In this document: piece after piece, positions 1-6,181 of the stretch
Layout of the letters: every line of letters begins with the position of its first letter
Numbering within the stretch: position 1 is the first letter of the stretch
DNA from: a virus
Length of the DNA stretch: 24,988 bases
Reading direction: 5' to 3' (one strand)
IMG/VR virus record: IMGVR_UViG_3300025769_000784
Coordinates: 1-24,988 of that record
Made by a program: the position numbers and the translations under genes
The notes under the pieces: model-generated
Seen by the model: the letters and a program-made list of their open reading frames with translations, nothing else
The model's database searches: none
What the model was told of the DNA's origin: nothing

Positions 1-96
1 TCAGATTTTGAAAACAGACATTTAACAAATGAAGATAAAACTAAAATCTTAAATACTATTGAACAATTAACTAAATTATTAAAAGACAATCTCTAG
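1..96 (+). CDS. 3' end of an unidentified upstream gene
   Basis: An open frame enters from the left edge and closes with TAG at 94-96, giving the last 31 residues of a protein. They are polar and look helical (SDFENRHLT...IEQLTKLLKDNL). There is too little to assign a family. A strong terminator follows 24 bases later, so this is probably the last gene of the preceding transcription unit. It could be a whole small gene if a start lies just outside the window. Confidence 0.6.
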   Translation, partial: SDFENRHLTNEDKTKILNTIEQLTKLLKDNL

Positions 97-119
97 ACTT
101 ATTTCCTGATTTTAATCGG

Positions 120-149
120 TGGGGGCGTACCATATACGCCCCCATTTTT
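120..149 (+). terminator. Rho-independent terminator
   Basis: Perfect 10-bp stem TGGGGGCGTA (120-129) / TACGCCCCCA (135-144), loop CCATA, followed directly by TTTTT (145-149). It is GC-rich in an otherwise AT-rich region. It lies between the partial upstream gene and the promoter at 247, and so marks the boundary between two transcription units. Confidence 0.92.
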
Positions 150-246
150 ATATTTGACTATCTGGGCAGCCTTGCCTTGAGTTCACCACAAACAGCCCCC
201 AGCTTTTTGAAAAACGGCTGCCAAAAAAATTTTATAAAAAAAATTC

Positions 247-275
247 TTGACCTTTCGGCACTGAACACCTATACC
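247..275 (+). promoter_or_regulatory. Sigma70-like promoter for the late/packaging unit
   Basis: TTGACC (247-252) matches 5 of 6 bases of the -35 consensus, and TATACC (270-275) has the core TATA of the -10. The spacer is exactly 17 bp. It lies between a strong terminator and the first gene of the next unit. A start site 7-8 bases past the -10 would fall at about 282-283, on the ATG of the gene at 283, and no Shine-Dalgarno is visible before that ATG. The transcript may therefore be leaderless. Bases 150-246 hold no gene or other signal I can support. Confidence 0.6.
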
Positions 276-282
276 ATAAATT

Positions 283-525
283 ATGAAAAAATATACATTA
301 CATGGTTGGGATGGGGAGCATACCTTGCCTCTATCTGGCAACCCAACGCAGATAATTGATCAAATCACTGACAAATCAGAGATGGCATTTAGAAATAGGG
401 AAGATTTACGTAGAACTTATGCGTCTATGGTATCTGACTGGACTGGTGACTCTATTCGATTTGGCTCAGATGAGGAATTGATTGAGGACTTGGTTGAAAG
501 TGGTGTGTTAAAGGAGCAAAAATGA
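283..525 (+). CDS. Small hypothetical protein, possibly leaderless
   Basis: An 80-aa acidic soluble protein starting MKKYTLHGWDG. I do not recognise the family. It has no signal peptide, membrane segment or cysteine pair. The C-terminal half (SDEELIEDLVESGVLKEQK) looks helical. The ATG is the first in frame after the candidate promoter at 247-275, and there is no purine-rich ribosome binding site before it. The stop overlaps the next start as ATGA (522-525), so the two genes are probably translationally coupled. As first gene of the unit next to an HTH gene, it could be regulatory, but nothing in the sequence shows that. A frame beginning at TTG 177 overlaps it and is treated as a shadow. Confidence 0.7.
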   Translation: MKKYTLHGWDGEHTLPLSGNPTQIIDQITDKSEMAFRNREDLRRTYASMVSDWTGDSIRFGSDEELIEDLVESGVLKEQK

Positions 526-929
526 AGAAAAACGAAGAAAGTTTCAGCGACTGGAACGGAGAAAAGCTAAAAAAGCATAGAAGCAAGCTAAATCTCAGTC
601 AAATAGACATGGCTAAGAAGATAGGTCTAAGCGAAAGAGGCTACAGATGCTATGAAACTGACAAGTATCGCATACCATTGTCTGTAAAGTACGCTGTTTT
701 GTACTGGACAGAGGCGAAGAAGGCTGAAAAAGCCGTTCAAGAGCTGAAAGAATATGATGATGAGATTAAGCCTTTAACAAAATATGAAAAAGATCGTGTT
801 TGGAAGCTTTGCAATGCAATAGATCATACAATTGGCGATGCAAACAAGCGTCAAGATGAGCTTTGGGTGTCGAGATTACTTGATCAGAGCAATCGTGAAA
901 TGACAATGCTATTGCAAAAAGCAGTTTAG
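522..929 (+). CDS. XRE-like helix-turn-helix protein (regulator or small-terminase candidate)
   Basis: A 135-aa basic protein. Residues about 13-55 read as an XRE/Cro-type helix-turn-helix: GEKLKKHRSKLNLSQIDMAKK, then IGLSERGYRCYETDKYRIPL. A charged helical region follows (EAKKAEKAVQELKEY), with a helical C-terminus. The start is supported by AAGGAG at 511-516 and a 4-nt overlap with the previous gene. Two roles fit. It could be a late-gene transcription regulator. It could also be the DNA-recognition (small) terminase subunit, since such subunits often carry an N-terminal HTH and lie upstream of the large subunit; no other small-terminase candidate is seen. The 663-aa gene between it and the large terminase is unusual for a direct TerS-TerL pair. 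Confidence 0.75.
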   Translation: MKKNEESFSDWNGEKLKKHRSKLNLSQIDMAKKIGLSERGYRCYETDKYRIPLSVKYAVLYWTEAKKAEKAVQELKEYDDEIKPLTKYEKDRVWKLCNAIDHTIGDANKRQDELWVSRLLDQSNREMTMLLQKAV

Positions 930-938
930 TGTATTAAT

Positions 939-970
939 ATCTCCAAAAGAGCATTATTTTGGAGATTTTT
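939..970 (+). promoter_or_regulatory. RBS-sequestering hairpin / possible attenuator before the 663-aa gene
   Basis: Perfect 10-bp inverted repeat ATCTCCAAAA (939-948) / TTTTGGAGAT (957-966) with an 8-nt loop, followed by T's to 970 and the ATG at 972. The right arm contains GGAG (961-964), the ribosome binding site of the gene at 972, which pairs with CTCC (941-944) in the left arm. The structure could block translation initiation. With its short U-tract it could also act as a weak terminator, although the stem is AU-rich and the T-run short. Confidence 0.7.
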
Positions 971-971
971 C

Positions 972-2963
972 ATGGCGAATGGACCTTTAGGTGGTTTTAT
1001 GCCGACCCCTGCGTCACCATCACAACCTCCTCAAGTCAAATTAGACACAACTGCGGCAAGTCGTGGTACTTTTAACGATTTTTTAAGGAATATGGGTGGT
1101 TCCTCAACTCCTCCAAGTATGATGGCACCATCTATGGGTGCCATGAACCCCTTGCAAATGGCACCCGCTATTTCTGACGTTGATATATTCAATCAGCCTA
1201 TACAAATGATGTTTAACGGTGGTGAGGTTGATGACTTTGGTGATGTGCCAGGTGATACAAGTGATCCGTCTATTGGTGATACAGAAGATCGTTCAGAGTC
1301 TGATTCATTTCAAGATGCTTTAGACAGCATAGATTTAGGTTCAAGTGATGACAGTATGTTTTCAGATGACCCAAGTTCAGCTACTCCAATGGGTTTAAGT
1401 ATGCCTTCTGGCCAAAACTATGGCAGCAGAGCAAACATACCTAACTTAGACGCTAATACAATTAATTTGTTGAAGACTGAAATTAATAGTAGAAATGAAG
1501 TATCTTTATCAGATAGAGATGATCTTTTTAACAAAGATTTTACTTTGAACGATAAAGGTAAGGAAGAATTAGCTAATTTAAATAAAGTGTCTTTAAATGA
1601 GGTAATAAGTGGTGCTGTACCTGCTTCCAATTACATATCTGTTGGTGATAAATCTGGATTACAAGATACATTAAGCTTAACAAAAAGCCAAGATGAGATA
1701 GATCCATTTGACATACAACCATCTTATCAAAACTATGGTCTACCAGGTGTAAGTGGTTTGCCAACAGTTCAGACAGAAATGAGAAGTAGCCTTGCTCAAC
1801 AACAACTTGATGCTCTTAAAGGGTTAGTTGGTGATAAGCAGCCAACGATAGGAGAGCAACTACAACAGAACGTATTGGCAGATAGAGGTAGGGCATTAGG
1901 CCCTACGACTTTTGCAGATGATTTGGCAAATTTTAGTGCAAACGTGAGGGGTCAAACACCAAACGAAAATAGCAGAGTTGGTGATGATCAACTTGCTATA
2001 GATGAAGCTGAACGAGCTGCTCAACGAGCAAGTAAAGTTGGAGATGACTTTCAGATTGCATTAGATCTTGTTGATGCAAGGCAAAAAGCATTAACAGCAA
2101 GAGATGCAAATGTAAGAGATATGGATGACATCGACATAGCAACTGCTGGTAGGGCTTCTGATTTTCCAACCTTATCAACTGCACCAGAAGATTTTGAAGA
2201 AAACGTAGGCAGAAAGTTTGACGCTGATCGTATGGCAGACATTGAAAGATTATACGGAGAAGATATTGGTCAGACAAAAGCTGGGAGGGGTTCAGACCCT
2301 ACACTTCTTGAAGGATTAGGACTTCCTACACCAGCAACAATATTTGGTGACTTCATAGAAAGAAAGTCCAGAGAAAACATGGCTAACGAAATAGCGTTAG
2401 GCAGACCTATGGGATTAGGTGAAACATTATTTGGTTTTACAGCACCTAACTTACAGACACAGACCATGAAAGATTATATGGCGAACACTCAAAAGAATGT
2501 TTTGAATGAAGCGGGTGATGCAGAAACAGTTTCACGTAGATTATCAGAAAATCAATTAATCAGAAACGATAGTGGTCGTGTTATTGGTATAAGAGATGCA
2601 AGTGGTAGATTAGTTTCTGGAACAGATCCAAACGTACAAATGCCTTCTGGTGATAGTAGTGATCCAATCATAAGACCTATAATTCCCGTTGAGGAAGAAG
2701 AAAAATCAGACGCACCTCCAAGTATTTTGGGTGCCGCAATGCCTTCTGGTATTGGCTCAGCACCATTCATAGTTGAATCACCTTTTACCACAAATGTTGG
2801 GGACTTTAGAGGCACTGGATTTGATGTAGGCGATTTGAACGCATTAATTGCACAAATAACAAGACAACAATTACCAAGGGCTATGGCTAAAGGTGGTGTA
2901 GCTAAGTTTGCCAATGGTGGTTTGATACAAGCAGTTGATGACTTCTTATCCACAGGAACATGA
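972..2963 (+). CDS. Large disordered virion/scaffold-like protein with C-terminal Gly-Gly motifs
   Basis: A 663-aa protein that I cannot assign to a characterised family. The N-terminal 150 residues are rich in Met, Pro, Ser, Gly and Asp and look disordered (for example GDVPGDTSDPSIGDTEDRS). The middle (about 270-430) is polar and probably helical. MPSG occurs three times. Gly-Gly motifs occur as MFNGGEV at residues 80-86 and MAKGGVAKFANGG at 638-650, near the C-terminus, and match motifs in small basic proteins downstream. There is no catalytic signature or membrane segment. Its stop overlaps the terminase start as ATGA (2960-2963). Its ribosome binding site lies inside the hairpin at 939-966. 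Position and composition suggest a structural, internal-virion or scaffolding-type protein, but this is inference. Confidence 0.85.
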   Translation: MANGPLGGFMPTPASPSQPPQVKLDTTAASRGTFNDFLRNMGGSSTPPSMMAPSMGAMNPLQMAPAISDVDIFNQPIQMMFNGGEVDDFGDVPGDTSDPSIGDTEDRSESDSFQDALDSIDLGSSDDSMFSDDPSSATPMGLSMPSGQNYGSRANIPNLDANTINLLKTEINSRNEVSLSDRDDLFNKDFTLNDKGKEELANLNKVSLNEVISGAVPASNYISVGDKSGLQDTLSLTKSQDEIDPFDIQPSYQNYGLPGVSGLPTVQTEMRSSLAQQQLDALKGLVGDKQPTIGEQLQQNVLADRGRALGPTTFADDLANFSANVRGQTPNENSRVGDDQLAIDEAERAAQRASKVGDDFQIALDLVDARQKALTARDANVRDMDDIDIATAGRASDFPTLSTAPEDFEENVGRKFDADRMADIERLYGEDIGQTKAGRGSDPTLLEGLGLPTPATIFGDFIERKSRENMANEIALGRPMGLGETLFGFTAPNLQTQTMKDYMANTQKNVLNEAGDAETVSRRLSENQLIRNDSGRVIGIRDASGRLVSGTDPNVQMPSGDSSDPIIRPIIPVEEEEKSDAPPSILGAAMPSGIGSAPFIVESPFTTNVGDFRGTGFDVGDLNALIAQITRQQLPRAMAKGGVAKFANGGLIQAVDDFLSTGT

Positions 2964-4429
2964 ACTTAGATTTTGCTGAATATTTAAGCGATGATGAGCT
3001 ATCCAAAATAGCTCCTATGCTTGAGCGTTTGAACACGCTTGAAAAACAGAAAATTAGCCAAGATAAATATTTAGATTTTGTAAAACGTATTTGGCCTAAC
3101 TTCATTGAAGGAAGACATCACAAGATATATGCAGAAAAGCTTCAAGCCGTTGCAGATGGTAAAATTAAGCGTTTGATAGTTAACATGCCTCCGAGGCATA
3201 CCAAATCTGAATTTGCGAGTTACTTGTTTCCTGCTTGGCTTATGGGCAGAAGATCAGATTTAAAAATCATTCAAGCAACACACACGGCAGAATTGGCTGT
3301 TGGGTTTGGTCGTAAGGTTAAGAACCTAATTGACAGTGAAGATTTCAGAGATGTGTTTCCAGATATTAAATTAGCAAGTGATGCGAAGGCATCTGGCAGA
3401 TGGTCAACAAATGGTGGTGGTGAATACTATGCTGTTGGTGTGGGTGGTGCGTTAGCTGGTCGTGGTGCAGACTTATTGATTATTGATGACCCTGTTTCAG
3501 AACAAGATGCACTAAGTCCTACAGCTTTGGATAGTATTTATGAGTGGTATACATCTGGACCACGACAGAGACTTCAGCCAGGTGGCTCGATTATCATTGT
3601 TATGACACGTTGGGGTATCAAAGACCTAACGGCAAGAGTTTTACAAAAGCAAGCTCAAGGAGGTGCGGACAAATGGGAAGTGGTAGAATTTCCAGCGATA
3701 TTTCCAGAGACTGGAAACGTACTCTGGCCAGAGTATTGGAGCAAAGAAGAATTAGAAGGCGTGAAAGCCTCGATTCCCGTAGGAAAATGGAACGCACAGT
3801 ACATGCAAAATCCGACGGCAGAAGAAGGAGCGATAATCAAGAGGGAATGGTGGAACATTTGGAATCGTGATGATCCTCCCGCTTGTTCTTATGTAATTCA
3901 ATCATATGATACGGCTTTTACAAAGAATGAGCGTTCTGACTTTAGTGCTATAACCACTTGGGGTATTTTTACACCAGTTGAGGGTGAGGGTGATGCTATC
4001 ATCTTGCTTGATGCAGAAAAGGGAAGGTGGGATTTTCCAGAACTAAAGCAGAAAGCAATGGAGTTATGTGAGGCATATGAACCTGATATGATACTGATTG
4101 AGCAAAAGGCTAGTGGAACGCCTTTAACACAAGAGTTAAGACGTATGGGTGTGCCAGTTACACCATTTACGCCAAGCAAAGGTTCTGATAAGTTTGCAAG
4201 AATGAATGCGTGTGCACCAGTCTTTGAGAGTGGCATGGTGTACAGACCTGATGCTAATTTTGCAGAGGAGGTTGTTGAAGAATGTGCAAGCTTTCCACAT
4301 GGAGATCATGATGACTTGGCAGATTCGATGACACAGGCTATACTAAGATTCAGACAAGGTGGTTTTATATCCACACCTGACGATGAGGAATTTGAACCCG
4401 CTTACAGAAGAAAGATGGAGTATTACTAA
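2960..4429 (+). CDS. terL: Terminase large subunit
   Basis: A 489-aa DNA-packaging motor. The N-terminal ATPase domain has a Walker A-like MPPRHTKSE (76-84), Walker B LLIIDD (172-177) and coupling motif IIIVMTRWG (211-219). The C-terminal RNase H-fold nuclease has acidic residues in the expected places: D317 in SYDTAF, E381 in LIEQKASGTP and D451/D452 in HDDLADS. The length is normal for a complete TerL, and all motifs are intact. The gene overlaps the preceding one by 4 nt and is followed by a TAATG 1-nt overlap. By family knowledge the protein docks on the portal (6182-8581), translocates DNA into the prohead and cuts it. Confidence 0.97.
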   Translation: MNLDFAEYLSDDELSKIAPMLERLNTLEKQKISQDKYLDFVKRIWPNFIEGRHHKIYAEKLQAVADGKIKRLIVNMPPRHTKSEFASYLFPAWLMGRRSDLKIIQATHTAELAVGFGRKVKNLIDSEDFRDVFPDIKLASDAKASGRWSTNGGGEYYAVGVGGALAGRGADLLIIDDPVSEQDALSPTALDSIYEWYTSGPRQRLQPGGSIIIVMTRWGIKDLTARVLQKQAQGGADKWEVVEFPAIFPETGNVLWPEYWSKEELEGVKASIPVGKWNAQYMQNPTAEEGAIIKREWWNIWNRDDPPACSYVIQSYDTAFTKNERSDFSAITTWGIFTPVEGEGDAIILLDAEKGRWDFPELKQKAMELCEAYEPDMILIEQKASGTPLTQELRRMGVPVTPFTPSKGSDKFARMNACAPVFESGMVYRPDANFAEEVVEECASFPHGDHDDLADSMTQAILRFRQGGFISTPDDEEFEPAYRRKMEYY

Positions 4430-4635
4430 TGGCAGCATCAAATGATAAACTTGCAGATGATTTAGCAAAAGCTGGAGAAAAAAGAGGTGTTGACGAAATA
4501 TTGGGAGTTGACACGGAGCCAATGTCTGTAAGGCAAATAAGAAAATTATTGGTTAAAAAAGGCGTTTTACCTAGACCTATGAACATGGGCGGCGTTGTTC
4601 CTGGTCGTGGTGGTAGTTTTAAAGGAGTAAGGTAA
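4429..4635 (+). CDS. Small basic Gly-Gly-motif protein A
   Basis: A 68-aa basic protein of unknown function. Residues 1-50 look helical (DKLADDLAKAGEK, SVRQIRKLLVKKGV). The C-terminal 18 residues are a Gly-rich tail, MNMGGVVPGRGGSFKG (51-66) plus VR. The next gene encodes a protein of exactly the same length with the same 16 residues at the same position but a different N-terminal half. The start overlaps the terL stop (TAATG), with GGAG about 9 bases upstream. Position between terminase and portal suggests a virion or assembly role. No enzyme signature is present. Confidence 0.85.
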   Translation: MAASNDKLADDLAKAGEKRGVDEILGVDTEPMSVRQIRKLLVKKGVLPRPMNMGGVVPGRGGSFKGVR

Positions 4636-4841
4636 TGAAAGATAAAATGAAGAGACTTGCAGAAAACATTTTAAAAGCTGAACAAGGTTTGGTTGGTGCT
4701 AACATAGCAGCTAATCCCATAAGAAATTTGCCAGGTGTTGTAAAAATTGAGATTGCAAAAAAAATTGTTGGAAAACCCAAAAAAATGAATATGGGCGGTG
4801 TAGTACCCGGCAGAGGCGGTAGTTTCAAAGGAACAAAGTAA
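4635..4841 (+). CDS. Small basic Gly-Gly-motif protein B
   Basis: A 68-aa basic protein of unknown function, start preceded by AAAGGAG and overlapping the previous stop (TAATG). Residues 1-50 (KMKRLAENILKAEQGLVGAN, then a Val/Ile/Lys stretch) do not align with protein A. Residues 51-66 are identical to A (MNMGGVVPGRGGSFKG), ending TK. In the shared 48 nt, 9 of 16 codons differ from A and every difference is synonymous, so the tail is kept by selection and is not a fresh copy. A function such as capsid binding or DNA condensation is a guess. Confidence 0.85.
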   Translation: MKDKMKRLAENILKAEQGLVGANIAANPIRNLPGVVKIEIAKKIVGKPKKMNMGGVVPGRGGSFKGTK

Positions 4842-5308
4842 TGTCAGATGAAGCAGATAGAATTAGAGCTTATCAAGATTTAGCTAGGCGTGGTCAGCCA
4901 GTTCCCGGCAAGAACTTTGGTACTGGTGTAACACCAAAGATAAAAAGAACAGAGCCAAAGATTAAAGTTATAGACACAACCAAGATGAAGCAATTAAAGC
5001 TTTTAAAAAAGGGTGGCGAGACATCTCCTTTGAAGGGTATAGCTAAAACAATTACTGATATACAGAGTGGCAAAACTGGCGTTAAGACTGTGGATACACA
5101 GAGGAAGAAAGATGCCGCTATGATAAAGAATTTGAAAAAATCTGCAAAAGTAAGTAAAGTTAGTGCTAGGCCACAGACTTTTAGTATAACACCTAACCCT
5201 AAGAAAGATCCGTTTAGTGTTCAACAAAAGACAATTCAGATGGCTAACGGAGGCGAGGTTGTTAACATGACTAGATCAAGAATGATTAACCCAGAGACAG
5301 GAGAGTAG
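4841..5308 (+). CDS. Lys-rich Gly-Gly-motif protein
   Basis: A 155-aa, strongly basic protein (SDEADRIRAYQDLARRGQPV at the N-terminus, then long Lys-rich segments such as KSAKVSKVS). It carries KKGGETS near residue 57 and MANGGEV near residue 134, close to the C-terminus, the same motif class as in neighbouring proteins. I recognise no domain. Its start overlaps the preceding stop (TAATG) with AGGA just upstream, so it is part of one tightly coupled run from terL to the portal. Low complexity and high charge suggest disorder and nucleic-acid or capsid contact, which is inference. Confidence 0.8.
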   Translation: MSDEADRIRAYQDLARRGQPVPGKNFGTGVTPKIKRTEPKIKVIDTTKMKQLKLLKKGGETSPLKGIAKTITDIQSGKTGVKTVDTQRKKDAAMIKNLKKSAKVSKVSARPQTFSITPNPKKDPFSVQQKTIQMANGGEVVNMTRSRMINPETGE

Positions 5309-5309
5309 T

Positions 5310-6179
5310 ATGGCAGACTATGGTAAAATGAGCAAGTCACAGCTTTTAAACAAATATGGTTCTTTTATTAAGAAAAACTTTGGAAAAAAAGAATTAGATT
5401 TTGTCAAAGGAGAAGACACTAGTGGAGTAAGAAAGTACATACAAGATTTAGATCCAGAGCCAGTTAAAAAGAAAGATGGTGGCGATGTAGCTAAACCTAA
5501 AATGAGACCTAAAAGCCTTAAAGCCGATAAAACAGAAATAATAAATGAGGAGTTTAGCAAAAAGGTAGCTAGGCAAAATGCAAAAAATAAAGAAACTGGA
5601 AAAGCTAATTTAAAAAACTTGCCAGGTTCTAAAGAGTCTTTGGAAGACAATGATGATATTTTTAAGAAAGCTAAAAAGATGGCAAAGGGTGGTATGATAA
5701 AAACAAGAGCACGACCAAGTCCTATGAGAGCCATGAACAAACTAGATGACGCAGTAGAAGAATTTATTGAAACAATTGAGCCGTTTCAAGGCACAGTAAG
5801 GAAAGGCGAAACTCTTAGAAACATAGATGGCAAAACTATGATTGTCAAAAGAACACCTAATCCTAATTTTGGTAATATGATATCAGATAGAGACAGAGCA
5901 ATGGTAGGTGCTATGTTAGGAGGGGGTGGCAGAATGATCTCTGACGCAGACAGACGTATGGTAAGTGAAATGATGGGTGCTAGAAGGATGGAAGATGGCG
6001 GAGTTGTGCCAGCAAAATTAAAAGGTTTTTCTAAATTACCAGAAGATGTGCAACAAAAGATGAATCCAACATTAGCAAAAAAATTCAAAAAAGGTGGACC
6101 TGTTAAGATGGGTTCTGGCGGTGGTGTCTGTAGAGGTATGGGTGCTGCACGAGCAGGTGGAAAGTTTAAACTTAGATAA
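5310..6179 (+). CDS. Multi-copy Gly-Gly-motif basic protein
   Basis: A 289-aa Lys/Arg/Met-rich protein with the densest set of the shared motif: KKDGGDVAKPKM, KMAKGGMIKTRARP, RMEDGGVVPAKLKG, KKGGPVKMGSGGG and a C-terminal ARAGGKFKLR. A repeated element precedes the third copy: MISDRDRAMVGAMLGGGGR and MISDADRRMVSEMMGARR, a Met-rich internal duplication of about 18 residues. The N-terminal 40 residues (MSKSQLLNKYGSFIKKNFGK) look folded and helical. Function is unknown. The gene sits directly before the portal gene and follows the previous stop by 1 nt, with GGAGAG upstream. It is probably a virion-associated or assembly protein. Confidence 0.82.
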   Translation: MADYGKMSKSQLLNKYGSFIKKNFGKKELDFVKGEDTSGVRKYIQDLDPEPVKKKDGGDVAKPKMRPKSLKADKTEIINEEFSKKVARQNAKNKETGKANLKNLPGSKESLEDNDDIFKKAKKMAKGGMIKTRARPSPMRAMNKLDDAVEEFIETIEPFQGTVRKGETLRNIDGKTMIVKRTPNPNFGNMISDRDRAMVGAMLGGGGRMISDADRRMVSEMMGARRMEDGGVVPAKLKGFSKLPEDVQQKMNPTLAKKFKKGGPVKMGSGGGVCRGMGAARAGGKFKLR

Positions 6180-6181
6180 TC

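Noticed and set aside
154-183. TTGACT at 154-159 as a -35 element
   Set aside because: No TATAAT-like sequence lies 16-18 bp downstream; the pair at 247/270 is much better.
177-359. 60-aa frame from TTG 177 overlapping the gene at 283
   Set aside because: It has no ribosome binding site, begins upstream of the promoter, and the overlapping ATG frame at 283 extends into a coupled operon; treated as a shadow.
1418-2953. Several reverse-strand open frames opposite the 663-aa gene
   Set aside because: They lie opposite a well-supported + strand gene, have no ribosome binding sites and read as low-complexity complements of it.
3544-3870. 108-aa + frame inside terL
   Set aside because: TerL has intact ATPase and nuclease motifs across this stretch; the second frame is an out-of-frame shadow with no start signal.
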